NCBI GenBank assembly: GCA_015698045.1
Contig: BLAL01000298.1
Span: forward strand, 186,001-250,000
From: Rhizophagus clarus
Taxonomy: Eukaryota; Glomeromycota; Glomeromycetes; Glomerales; Glomeraceae
DNA length: 64,000 nt
Direction of reading: 5' to 3'
Positions 1-10,954 of the stretch are shown here, one piece after another. Position 1 is the first letter of the stretch. Each line of letters begins with the position of its first letter. The translations under genes and the position numbers were made by a program. A model generated the notes under the pieces. The model was not told the origin of the DNA. It saw only the letters and a list, made by a program, of their open reading frames with translations, and ran no database searches.

Positions 1-93
1 ATGCATAGTACCCCCCTTAAAAAAATTGCTAAAATTTTAAAGTACTTGAGTACTTTACATAAAAAATTCCAATTTAAAGCTTAAAATTTTGTA
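1..93. other. AT-rich left edge, no gene seen
   Basis: Short AT-rich stretch leading into the hairpin minisatellite. It contains short TACTTGAGTACTTT-type palindromes but no supportable coding sequence. It may belong to an element that begins outside the window. Confidence 0.4.
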
Positions 94-545
94 AAATACC
101 CAAGGTATAATACTAGGTTTATATATAATGTATATTTCAGATATATAAAAATGCCAGAACAGTTAGTTTCGGCATTTTTTTTGCATCTTTATATATATAA
201 AAATGCCAGAATAATAGTTTTGGCATTTTTTTTACTTTACATATAAAAAACACCAGAACAATTTTGGCATTTTTTTGCATTTTTATATATATAAAAATGC
301 TAAAACAATCAATTTCAGCATTTTTTTTTACTTTACATATAAAAAATACCAGAATAGTCAGTTTTGGTATTTTTTTTGCATTTTTATATATATAAAAATG
401 CCAGAACAATCAGTTTCAGCATTTTTTTTACTTTACATATAAAAACGCCAGAATAGTCAGTTTTGGTATTTTACCAATCTAATTAAACCTAGGTATTATA
501 TATAGCATGTATCCCAGGTATTTTAAAAATCCTGTAACCCTCCCT
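94..545. repeat. Hairpin minisatellite with inverted flanks
   Basis: Tandem units of about 45-60 bp. Each is a small hairpin in which AAAATGCC and GGCATTTT pair around a loop containing CAGAACA or CAGTT, separated by TTTATATATATAAA or TTTACTTTACATATAAA spacers (about 140-475). The array is flanked by an inverted repeat: AAAATACC with ACTAGGTTTA on the left (about 94-122) and AAACCTAGGT with GGTATTTT on the right (about 485-525). This suggests an array inside a fold-back element. The 90-residue minus-strand frame across 137-409 is only the repeat read as protein. Confidence 0.65.
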
Positions 546-786
546 ATGTATATAAATAAGTATCAAAATACTTTTAAAAAATGCAATAAAATTTAAAAAA
601 GTTTTCTAGATGCTATCTGGGATGGTATTAGAGCTTTTACTACCTCTAGTCATATGATTTATAAAAAATAAATTTAATTAGATAAAAATTATTCAAATTA
701 AAAAATGCGTAAAATTAAAAAAAAAATTTTATTTATTTATTTTTTTTTTAAAGAACATTTATTTTATTAATACCTTTAGACTTTAG
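546..786. other. AT-rich spacer
   Basis: AT-rich DNA between the hairpin minisatellite and the first MITE. No coding or structural signal seen. Confidence 0.4.
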
Positions 787-789
787 TAA

Positions 790-2435
790 GAAACATACCA
801 GAAATCAGCTGATTTCCTTTAATTAGTAGCTCTTACCATCTCACCCCCTACCTGATCACATTTTGATTAGATAAAAAAATATATAATAATATATATAATC
901 ATATTTATATAATTAACTTGGGATCTAGTAATCCAATTTTTATGAATATTTTTTATTTTATAGCTTAATTTATTAAGCCCTACAAAACAAAAAAAAATTT
1001 AGTTAAATTGAGTCATTAGATGGTTAAATAATTGCAAAATACTATTTTAATATATACAGTGTATAATGAAAAAAACTGGAAAAAAATTGATTTAATAAAA
1101 ACATGTGTTATACACTCAAAATAAGTCTGATTTACATCATGTAAATTGTACTAAAATAAACCTACAAACTGAGGCTACATTTTGACATCTTTTATTGTCA
1201 TAAATACTTCATTACTTTTTAAGAAAATTAGCTATAAATATTATTTTTAAGCAAAAAAATATAATGCAAAATCTGATTACATTTGTAAAATATTGGAGGA
1301 TTCAATCTAATTAAAAACACTCAAATATTGTTAAGAATAATGTAAAAAAGTCAATATTAAAAAATCAACAATCTGAAAAAATTTGTAATAAAATGATAGG
1401 AATTTTATTTCAATTTTCAGCATATAGTAAAATAATTCAAATTACAAAAATACACATAACTCACTTAAAATAAATCCAATTTCTATTATTAAAATGCAAA
1501 ATAGACTTAAACTCTGGATTTTTATTATAATATGATTCAGGATTATGAATGTTTTTTACTTTTTGAGAAAATTGACTGATAATATTTGAAAAAATTATAA
1601 CATTGTTCAAATTACAAATATGTGATGCAGATCACTCAAAATATATCAATTTTTATTATATAAATTGTATAAAATATACTTGAATTTGAAGGCTTCATTT
1701 TGATATATTATAAGATAATAAATACTTCTTTACTTCTTAAAAAAATTAACTACAAAAATTAATTAAGAATTGTAAAAACTAAATAAATTATTTGAATTAC
1801 AAAAATGCGTTTAGTTTATCCAAAATAAATCCAATTTTTATGATTTAGAGCGCAAAATAAACCTGAATATTAAGGCTATATTTTGATATCACTTAGGATT
1901 TTGAATGCTTATTATTTTTTGAAAAAAATGACTACAAATGTTTAATTTTTAATTAAAAAATGCAATGTAAAATTTACAAATGAATACAAACATAAATCCA
2001 AATGAACCTGACTAAAAGTTTTTCAAATATTATTAAGATCAATATAAAGAAGTAAATTAAAAAAAAATTTTAGCGGATTGAAACAATTTACAGTGGTAAA
2101 ATAGAAAATATCTTGAAAATTATTAATTTGAGTTATGTGAAAACTACCAAATGATATTGTGAGCCAGTTATAAAAAATATTTAAAACAAATTTTATATTA
2201 ATTTGTTATTTATAAAAATCTCAGAGTTTTCAGCTTTCAAACAAGCTATTTACATGCAAATTGGTGTGATCATTATGGTACAATGACCAACTTTTTAATT
2301 CTGATTTTTTTCATTACACACTGTAAATAATAATAATATATTATATATATTATATAATTTATAGCCAATCATAAAAACCTGATTTTTAGGTTAATCCTCC
2401 ACCCCCTATTAATCAGCTGATTTCTGGCATGCCCC
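790..2435 (+). mobile_element. PIF/Harbinger-type MITE (copy 1), split by a nested element
   Basis: Terminal inverted repeats with core CCAGAAATCAGCTGATT lie at both ends. The element is flanked by the 3-bp duplication TAA (787-789 and 2436-2438), the TWA target typical of PIF/Harbinger. Its body includes a poly-T/GTTTTATAG segment and AATATATAATAATATATATAAT tracts. After removing the insertion at 1057-2323 and one TA, the native length is 377 bp, matching the uninterrupted copy at 9880-10255. It is non-autonomous. The superfamily is inferred from TSD and TIR alone. Confidence 0.8.
1057..2323. mobile_element. Tc1/mariner-like non-autonomous element nested in a MITE
   Basis: Termini are CAGTGTATAATGAAAAAA on the left and the reverse complement CAGTGTGTAATGAAAAAA on the right (17 of 18 match). 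They are flanked by a TA duplication at 1055-1056 and 2324-2325. The insertion splits the MITE exactly between ...TTTTAATATA and AATAATAATA, as judged from the intact MITE copies. The length (1267 bp) is that of a full mariner element, but no transposase frame survives. Instead the interior has diverged direct repeats (near 1115, 1455, 1632 and 1817, spaced about 175-185 bp) with the theme CACTCAAAATAAATCCAATTT. Confidence 0.8.
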
Positions 2436-2438
2436 TAA

Positions 2439-3002
2439 TAAGCTTTCTTTTTCTTTTTTTTACTTTAGAAAATATACTAATATTCCTTTTTTTTCTTTTT
2501 TAAAAATACATTTTTAGGTATTCATTAGCAAATTAACTTAAAAAAAATAATTATATAGATATGTAAAACTGCTATCTCTGACAATACTGATTATAATAAT
2601 TGTTATCATTTATTGGTAAGCTTAATTTTGAATTCTTTTTTAAAAATAAACAAACAGTTTATAAATTTAGTCAATATTGGAATTTTAATCTGACCTTTCT
2701 TTTTTTGGAATTGGCAAAGCAATCTGATTTTTTTTCTTATAACTTAAGAAATAAAATAATTAATGTTTTTTCCAATTTCTTTTTGTAAAGATCAGTTTGA
2801 ACTTCCAAAATTAATAGTAAGTATTACTGAAAGGAAGAAGTGATTTTTTTTCATTTAAAAATATCTATTAATGTTTTTTTTTAATTTTTTTTTGTAAGAG
2901 TAGCTAATTAATGAATATTAGAGGATAAATAATTTTTTTTTATATAAAAATATTTGTTAATATTTTTTTCATTATTTTTTATTTAAAGTGTATTGTAATA
3001 TA
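2439..3002. other. AT-rich spacer, no supported gene
   Basis: Poly-T runs and repeated TTAATGTTTTTTTTAATTT phrases. A 62-codon open frame at 2600-2788 (plus) has the composition of random AT-rich DNA (rich in F, N, K, L) and no recognisable domain, so it is not called. Confidence 0.4.
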
Positions 3003-3005
3003 TAA

Positions 3006-3311
3006 GGAGTGTACCAAAAATCAGCTGATTTCTTTCAATTAATAGCCCTTACCCCCCACTCTCCACCTGATCACATTTTGATTGGCTAAAAAAATATATA
3101 ATAATATATATAATTATAATTATATAATTAACTTGTGATCTAATAATCCAAATTTTATAATTTTTTTTTTGTTTTATAGTTTTTGATAAGCCCTACAAAA
3201 CAAAAAAAATTTAGTTAAATTGAGCTATTAAATGGTAAGATAATTGCAAAAAACTATTTTAATATATAAATAATAATAATATATTACTATATATATTATA
3301 TAATTTATACA
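3006..3311 (+). mobile_element. PIF/Harbinger-type MITE (copy 2), right end missing
   Basis: Same left terminus and body as the MITE at 790-2435, preceded by TAA at 3003-3005. Similarity stops within ATATAATTTATA near 3311, so the last 70 bp or so and the right TIR are absent. Confidence 0.75.
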
Positions 3312-3840
3312 ATTCTTTCTAGTTACGTTCAAAACTAAAATCTGACGTGGTGACAAGACCAAAATTTTAGTAATAAAAAGTAACAACTTTCAAATCTTTT
3401 ATTATTAATACATTCTCCTTTCCAATAATTAAAGTTATTCTAAAATACGAATATACTTGAATAAGATATTTCAACACGAGAACATGAAAGATATGAACTT
3501 TACGTTAGCCTTTTTCTGAAACAAAAAGAACTACAAAGATACATAAAAATACTACTAACAATAATAACTTTATTAATAAAATTAAAAATTTCATATTATA
3601 TAGCAATGTGAAAACAGCTGTCAGTTTAGACAATAAAAACTTAGCAGACATTATATGGCTTAGATGACTGTTAGAATGATATGATATTATAGCAAAAACT
3701 TCTTTCCTTACTTTTGATTATAACAAAATATTTACAAACAGTCACACAAATCAGCCCACAAGTCTAACCAATGAGATTACGAATTACAGAATACAAGAAA
3801 TATTACATTAGAATCAGCTGAGCAGATTTCTGTTTTTGAT
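3312..3840. other. AT-rich stretch before a decayed coding region
   Basis: No MITE similarity remains. Base composition becomes slightly less AT-extreme, and short decayed coding stretches may already be present, but nothing can be assigned. Confidence 0.3.
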
Positions 3841-4692
3841 CAAAAATATTATAATCATATTGAAGATACTGTAGCTAATTCCTGTCACATGATACACAAC
3901 TTATAAACAACAACAGTGACAAAGACCCTGCTGCATCAAGTAACACCCTTAATGATACTATAAAGTATAATGCTGAAGAGACCATTAAAGAAGTCACTGA
4001 TGAAATGAGTCACACAACCTTACACATACAGCTGCAGATTGGGCTTTCTAATAAAAGGAAAAAGTGAAATCACAAAAATAACAATCATACAGAGATCAAA
4101 CAGGTTGCTGTAGTTATATGTACTAATACTAAGACACACATGACCACAAAAATGAAGGATGTTATAATTCTATCCTTCGCTGTTAATACTTTTGTTAATG
4201 ACCTTATTAACTTAAGCAAGAAATAATCTTTTCTATTCTGACAATAACAATAAAAAGCGGAAGAATAACCCATACATTATTGAATTACAAATATTATCAG
4301 AAGATATCATTATGATAGATGTTCAAAATGTACAGGAACCTTGCTTATCACAAAATATATACGGTGCTAAATCAATCTTTTCAATAGATAATGCGATAGA
4401 AGATATTATCACTTTGCACACTACTGATCAATTAGATAATCTTATGATAACAAATAAAGGTAATGAATTTTGCAGATCATTAATGCCAGATTTGGTTAAA
4501 AATCCCAAAAAATTTTTTACACCCGCACACTCTTTTTAACCTAATGTCTATACTGTCAATAGTAAAAAAGATAATAATATTTTTAAAATAACCAAAGGTG
4601 ACAATAGGATTCTGAACTATATATAAATAGGTCAGGGGTTGAGTTTGCTTATTGATCATATAAAATTTTTAAAAAGTTGCTTATTTTAGGGG

Positions 4693-6012
4693 TAAAGATG
4701 GGTCCTCAATTGATTTTTAAAATCCGCAATATTGCGGGTTTTGGAAATCAATTGCGCTTAGTAATTTGCAAACCCGCAAATAATCCGCAAACCTGCAAAT
4801 AATTTATAGTATCGCAAATAACCTGCAAATAATTTATAGTACCGCAAATAACCTGCAAATCCGCAAACCTGCAAATAATCTGCAAATCCGTATAGTATCG
4901 CAAATAATCTGCAAATCTGCAAATAATTTACATTATCGCAAATTTGCGAATAATTTACATTATCGCAAATTTGCGAATAAGTGGACAAAATTGTCCACTT
5001 TTAGTATATAAATAAATTTGGTTATATTTAATTGCGAAGATTAAATTAACATGATTCATAAGTTTACAAAATGGACAAAATTGTTCAGAGACGGAAAAAA
5101 AAGTGAAAAAAAAGTGGACAAAGTTGTCCAGACGAAAAAAAAAGCGAAAAAAAAGTGGACAAAGTTGTCCAAAACCAAAAAATAGACAGAAACAAAATAA
5201 AGGGGAAGGGGACAAAATTATCATATACCTTATCAATAAATGTAAAATTTGACAACGATTCCTCCAGATCAAAATATATACGACCTTCATTTTTTTTATA
5301 TGACATTCTTACTCTATCTTGCTCAAAAGTACACGAATCAATTTTTTTATCCATCTTTGTCCAAACAAGAGAAAGTGCTGTTGAAATTAAGCTTTCATCG
5401 TCATCGGGTAAATAAACTTTTTTTCCGCGAATTTTTGAATTGAGAACTGAACAGGGTGTTTTTGACATTTCTAATATATTTATTCAATATTTTAAAAGCT
5501 GATACTTTATTTTTTATTTTTAAAATGAAGAGGGAAGAAAGCAATTGGGGTACTAAAAACTGTAAAAATGATATTTATTTAATTGATCAAATAATAACAT
5601 TTGATAACGCGATTATTTTGATACGTAATTGTATATTGTGATACGTTTGATAGAATGAGTTTTGATACAATGATATATATAATTGTTAAAATAATGTATT
5701 GATTATGGCTGAATAATCTGATATATTATTATTATTTTAATTGGATTTTGGAAATAATATTCCCGTATTCTGGCGAGAAAATTTTTTTTCGCTTCGGTGG
5801 GAATATTTTACAAAAAAAAAATGATCATGTGAAGATGATCTACAGTCAATCATAATTTTTGAGATTATTCAGATTATTTGCGGATTATTTGCGGATTTGC
5901 GGATTATTTGTGATTGCGGATTTGCGAATAATTATTCTTCAAAATCCGCAATGTTCCGCAATATCGCAAATCGCAATTAATCCGCAATTAGAGTATTGCG
6001 GACACATCTTTA
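4693..6012. mobile_element. hAT-like element TAAAGATG-type with subterminal repeats
   Basis: Ends TAAAGATGGGTCC and (reverse complement) TAAAGATGTGTCCGCAAT are flanked by the exact 8-bp duplication TTTAGGGG (4685-4692 and 6013-6020). Dense subterminal repeats of the form CCGCAAATAATCTGCAAA or GCAAATTTGCG lie at about 4725-4980 and 5870-5995. Such clustered subterminal motifs usually bind the transposase in hAT elements. No transposase is present. Internally it carries an open frame (5085-5468, minus) and GTGGACAAAGTTGTCCA repeats. Confidence 0.8.
5085..5468 (-). CDS. Unknown ORF inside hAT-like element, possible captured fragment
   Basis: 127 codons. The N-terminal 90 residues or so look like real protein: mixed composition, a charged KIRGKKVYLPDDDES segment, then SLVWTKMDKKIDSCTFEQDR. 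The C-terminal third is low-complexity F/L/S that reads through GTGGACAAAGTTGTCC repeats and is unlikely to be functional. No family recognised. Two explanations fit: a host-gene exon captured by the transposon, or a relic of the element's own gene. A start at 5468 is the only ATG before the sensible segment. Expression is doubtful. Confidence 0.3.
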   Translation of the reverse strand: MSKTPCSVLNSKIRGKKVYLPDDDESLISTALSLVWTKMDKKIDSCTFEQDRVRMSYKKNEGRIYFDLEESLSNFTFIDKVYDNFVPFPFILFLSIFWFWTTLSTFFSLFFSSGQLCPLFFHFFFRL

Positions 6013-6338
6013 TTTAGGGGTATTTTTAAAAATTTCATATCCTATATGCCCCTGTATTTAAAAAATCTACTGATTGGATTTTAATGAAATTTATATCATT
6101 GGATTCGTCTTAATGAGACAAATTTAATGGTAGAAATTTTATTTTGATAATATTAATATTGACCAAGATATTCTAAATTGATAATTTTATTATACATCAT
6201 ATCTGACCTAAATGAGAGATGTTTAGATCCTGTGACAATAGCAGATGACATACAAATAAAAAGCTGTTGAGGAACTCTGTCAAAGCACTAATGGCCTTGA
6301 AAGCAGACAAGAAAAACCACACAAAAGATAACACATCA

Positions 6339-7782
6339 GGACCCTGAACAATATATATATAGGTCAGATGAAAATTTCAAAATTTACTATGATCAATAAG
6401 CAAATTATTTTAAGTTCTGCTAAGCAAACTCTTATTATAACCTTTGAATTTTTTATTCTACTAAGCAATTTTTTTTCTGACATATATAATTTTATTTAAG
6501 TATAAAAAGATAATTTAATTATAATAAATATATATATAGTAATAGTAAATTAATTTTTTATATCATTACGAAAAAAAATTGTGAAATTAATTCACTAAAT
6601 ATTAATAAATTAATAATATAAAATGATATGCAACTTCAGAATTTTTAATTTTAATTAATATTAATATAATATTAATATACTATTGCTATTTTAAAAATAG
6701 TTTTAAAATTTAGAATTTTTTATAAATATTATTATATTTAGATTTATAAAAATTAAAATATAAATTATTGCCAACCCTTATGAACAACTTCTTAAAGTTA
6801 ACAAGTTGATTTAAAATAAAAAAAATTACACTTTAAAATTAAAATCACTTAAACGATAAATAATTAAAAGTACAAAAGTTAGTCGCATTCCACGAATATT
6901 AATTCAATCATTCTAATATTTTTACTGTAGGTAGAGTTGATCTCGCTGAATAATGTTACTTAAGCAAAAAAAGGTGATTTCATTTAACTAAAGTGGTAAA
7001 ATCATGCTCCGAAGTTGCAAAACAGGTTTTTGCAAAAAAATTAATAATACAAAAATAGCCAATACTTCACAAATATTAGTCCAATCATTATAAAATTTAT
7101 ACACAGGTAGATTCGATATCACTGAATAACTTTTTAAACATAAAAAAAGTAATTTCATTTGACCAAAGTGATGTTATTACATCCTGAAGTTAAAAGAGAA
7201 AAAAAAAATTTTTTGGAGTTAGTACTGTTTAAAAAATATAATTATCTTCACAAACATTATACTTAGAATCATAAAAATTGAAATACAAATACTTTTTACA
7301 ACTGTTGAACAATTTACTTAAACATAAAAAGGTAATTTCATTTGTCTAAAATTCATTTTATATATAAGTAAAATTAACAAACAAAAAATAAGAATATAAG
7401 AATATTATTATAAAAACATGATTTTTTTTATAAATATTAAATACAATATTGTGTTTATAAAATTAAAATATGTAAAATAATAGAAAAGAAGTATCAGTTT
7501 AAAAAAATTTTTTGTAAAAAAATTTTTTTGATATACGTGAGAAATTAATATTTTCTCTCTCTATATATATATATAAAAATCTTTGTTATACGAATAAGAG
7601 GTTCTGCTACACAAATATAATTACTGAGCTGAAATAAAAATAAGTTCAACTACGCATTTAAATATCTAACCAACTAAAAATTTTAACTTAAAATAAGCAA
7701 ATAAAAGTCTTACATAGGGTTTTTTTTATATGATCATTAAGCAAACTCAAATCTAATATATTTATATATTGTTTGGAGTACT
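6339..7782 (+). mobile_element. AGGATCC-family 1.44-kb element, copy A
   Basis: Exact 8-bp duplications AACACATC at 6331-6338 and 7783-7790. Left end AGGACCCTGAACAATATAT; right end, reverse-complemented, AGTACTCCAAACAATATAT. The interior matches the element at 62,315-63,751 in inverse orientation over its whole length, including the diverged repeat theme TTCATTTGACCAAAGTGAT (about 6970-7340). It is AT-rich without an intact gene. It interrupts a decayed coding region. Confidence 0.85.
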
Positions 7783-8204
7783 AACACATCTATTCATGAA
7801 CTGAAAAGCAATTTTCACACAACTTTTGATGCATACATCAATCTAAAAGACATCGACTGCTACTTCCACAATAACGCTAAACTCACATATGTTAAAATGC
7901 TTGCATGAGACTTTAAAGGCTTCACAGGTGTAAGATCTCTAAAAAGAATCAAGAAATAATTGTTAAAAATTTGACATACAAAGGAATGATCCACATGGTG
8001 CATATTTTCAATTATAGATACAAAGACTATCTCTTTATAAACCTAAAACTAAAGACATACTACCTTTTTGAAGAACAAAAGGTATCTTCAAAAGATTTTA
8101 AAATATTAAATGTATCCAAATACATTACACAAAATAAGCAATCCTTAAACTCATCAGATTGCGCAGTTTTTTTATTAAAAATTAGGCATAAAACCCTCAC
8201 GTAA

Positions 8205-8770
8205 CAACCCAGAAACAGTTACAGTTTTCATTATTTTTAAAGACGCTGACTAATGCAGAATACTCAAAAATATATAATCGATTAAAATTAATAAATATTA
8301 CTAGTAAGTTGCCAGTTGTTTACATCAACAATAGTATTATTGTAATAAATATGGATCATTATAGCTTGATAGATAATTGGCTCATTTTTTAAAATGATCT
8401 GTCATACAACTTTATAATTGAAAAAAAATAAAAAAAAATTATTTTGAAAAAAAATTATTTTAAAATTTTTATTTTAGATATTTGTTTTTGAATAGTCTAT
8501 CTGATTATGATAAAATATACTTTCACTATAGTTTCTATTAAAAGATTTTAGGGTATACAACATTACGTGTGTAATTAATTTTTCCTTGCTGAATAAGAAT
8601 TTTTATGTTATTTCTCAATGTTACCTTAGAATAGGCAACATATAATTATTCGTGAGAGAATACAGGACATGGCAGAAAGCTGGTTGAACTGGAAATTAGT
8701 GATGGTTAAAAGTGAAAGGTAAGTCAGTATTTGAAGATAATAGATAATACGAGAAATAAAAGCTTTGATG
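8205..8770. other. AT-rich spacer, no gene seen
   Basis: Nothing beyond AT-rich unique sequence. Short phrases near 8690-8760 are slightly more GC-rich but carry no sustained open frame. Confidence 0.35.
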
Positions 8771-8774
8771 CCAA

Positions 8775-9165
8775 CATGACTTCAGAAATAATTACCAAAA
8801 CTTTGCAATTTTAGCATAATTTTAGAATTTGACCTTTGGCCAATTATTCTAAAATGAAACTCTGATCAAAAATTAAAAGTTTGGCCAAAAGTTTAAAATT
8901 TTCTGGCTAGCATTATAAATTCTGACTCACATTATAAATTTTATGTAACATTAGTGTAATACAAAACTTTATTACATCATGAAATTTTCTTTATGTAATA
9001 TTTTTTCCTGGTAACTAAATTTTTATCTGATATTATGTGACATAATTCTGGCTAGTATTACAAATTTGACCAGAATTATTAAATAGTTTTGATCAGAGTT
9101 TTATTTTGAACATCAGAACTTTTGGATTCAGCCATATTTTTGGCAAGTTTCAGCTACATGTATAC
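8775..9165. repeat. Imperfect palindrome, probable fold-back MITE
   Basis: The left half (AAACTCTGATCAAAA near 8860, GGCTAGCATTATAAATTCTG near 8904) pairs with the right half read in reverse complement (AAACTCTGATCAAAA near 9090, CTAGCCAGAATTATG near 9050). The centre is near 8970. Exact ends and a target duplication were not resolved. Confidence 0.45.
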
Positions 9166-9876
9166 TTTTATAATTATGATAATTTCCTAAAAAATTTATA
9201 GATTTAAAATTTGAATGTAAACATTAATGATAAAAATCATTATTATAATTATACAGCCTCTCCCAAAATCTTGTCCTAAATTACCTATATATTCTTTTTC
9301 TAATACATATTCTTAGCCTCTTATTAGATCTTTTAGGAACTCTATTATGATAAAGGACAAAGTTTTAAATATCAAAAATAGTTAGAGTATCAACTAAATA
9401 TATTTAATTTATATAAAATTATATTTATTTTTTTTTTTACTTACGTTATAGTTCTTTATTAGATTTCTCTATTTTTAGAAGTACTGTTAACTTGTAAATC
9501 TTATATGAAAATGCTGATTAATTTTGAATTTATATAAATAAATTATTGAATTATTAAAATTCTTTTTAAAAGAATATATAAAATAAAATATACATACCTC
9601 TAGGCAATAGACTTTTAGAATCTTTATCTGCTTCTGTTATACCAATTATAATACAGTATTTCTTTGTTTCTACTTATTAATGAGCATGTTTATAATGGGA
9701 TCATATCATTATGGGAAATGATATAACAAGAATAGTGTTGATAATATAAACAAGATATTTTAAAATTTTGAATATTTTGTTTAATAAAAATAATATTTGT
9801 TTAATTGAAAGAAAAGTTGCAAAATACTACTTTATATAAAACTTCAAATAATAACTTTTTGATTTTTCATGTTAAT
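9166..9876. other. AT-rich spacer, no gene seen
   Basis: Unique AT-rich DNA with poly-T runs. No open frame longer than chance and no repeat structure recognised. Confidence 0.35.
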
Positions 9877-9879
9877 TAA

Positions 9880-10255
9880 GAAGCGTGTGAGAAATCAGCT
9901 GATTTTCTTCAATTAGTAGCCCTTACCCCCTACCCTCCACCTGATCACATTTTAATTAACTAAAAAAATATATAATAATATATATAATTATATTTATATA
10001 ATTAACTTGGGATCTAGTAATCCAATTTTTATGAATTTTTTTTTGTTTTATAGCTTTTATTAAGCCCTACAAAACAAAAAAAAATTTAGTTAAATTGAGC
10101 TATTAGATGGTTATATAATTGCAAAAAACTATTTTAATATATAAATAATAATAATATATTATATATATTATATAATTTATAGCTAATCATAAGAATCTGA
10201 TTTTTAGGTTAATCTCCTACCTTCCTATTAAATCAACTGATTTCTGGCATACTTC
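9880..10255 (+). mobile_element. PIF/Harbinger-type MITE (copy 3), uninterrupted
   Basis: 376 bp with ends carrying AGAAATCAGCTGATTT on the left and AATCAACTGATTTCTGGCAT on the right, flanked by TAA at 9877-9879 and 10256-10258. This is the only complete, uninterrupted copy in the window and serves as the reference for working out the nested copies at 790 and 15,111. No coding capacity. Confidence 0.85.
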
Positions 10256-10258
10256 TAA

Positions 10259-10707
10259 ATATAATTAAAATATTAATTAATTATAGTTCCTCATCATTAA
10301 ATTATTAAAATTTTCATGTATATGTTTTAATTGTTTTAAATATAAATACAATTTTTAAAATAAAAATAAATTAATTCATTATTAGTATATTTCTTAAAAA
10401 AATCATATACAGAAAACATAAGTTTTAATATGTATATTGCACAATACAAATACTAAAAAAATCATGTATATCAAAAATTTTAGCATATTATGTAAAATGC
10501 AATTACTCTTAGTGATAAAATTAAATAATTGCCAATACATATTTAATATAAACTCAATATAAATTCAACACAAATAATAAAATTTGGCTAAAATTAACAA
10601 GTTTTTTATCAAAATTATTAATTTAAATTGAATACAAATTAAATATAATTGAATTGTATATCACGTTTATGTTATATATAAAATTTATATTGGTAGATAA
10701 TCATAAG
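10259..10707. other. AT-rich spacer, no gene seen
   Basis: AT-rich unique sequence between a MITE and the AGGATCC-family element. Nothing recognised. Confidence 0.35.
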
Positions 10708-10954
10708 AATACAATAGGATCCCAAACAATACTAATATAACTTACAAATGATCTGCATGCATTTACTATTAACTCTACGCAACTTTTTTTTTATAGTAAT
10801 GCTACGTAAACTTACAACTTAGTTAAAAAAAATTTTAAATTTATAAAAAATTTGTTAAACATTATAACAAATTATTTGGTATAAAGGCAGGTCATGTAAC
10901 TTGCCAATCTAATTAGATAATCTAAATATCTGATCTTTTTCTAATTCAGTTTAT

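Larger units (their letters stand above)
4606..6231. mobile_element. AGGATCC-family MITE with 8-bp TSD, itself interrupted
   Basis: The left end is AGGATTCTGAACTATATAT and the right end reads AGGATCTAAACATC in reverse complement, with GGTCAG shared further in. It is flanked by exact 8-bp duplications GTGACAAT at 4598-4605 and 6232-6239. Without the nested element at 4693-6012 it is about 298 bp. The ends match the 1.44-kb elements at 6339 and 62,315, so it belongs to the same TIR family. Confidence 0.75.
3850..8204 (+). pseudogene. Decayed coding region split by two transposons
   Basis: Open stretches on the plus strand survive between stops: about 3846-3905, about 3908-4063, 4264-4539, about 6252-6338, then 7791-7866 and 7971-8204. 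They encode hydrophilic sequence rich in N, D, K and S with segments such as KKRKNNPYIIELQ and KNPKKFFTPAHSF. Removing the element at 4606-6231 and the one at 6339-7782, each with one 8-bp duplication, leaves the frame in phase across both junctions (...GGT GAC AAT AGC... and ...AAC ACA TCT ATT CAT...). The region was therefore one reading frame when they inserted, or at least one related frame. The product is not recognised. It could be the ORF1 of a LINE or another transposon-borne protein. Several stops and probable frameshifts show it is dead. Confidence 0.5.

Noticed and set aside
137..409. 90-residue minus-strand open frame
   Set aside because: Translates the hairpin minisatellite; periodic FFICKVKK-type repeats with no protein character.
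4085..4273. 62-residue minus-strand frame
   Set aside because: Lies opposite the decayed plus-strand coding region and has no supporting signal.
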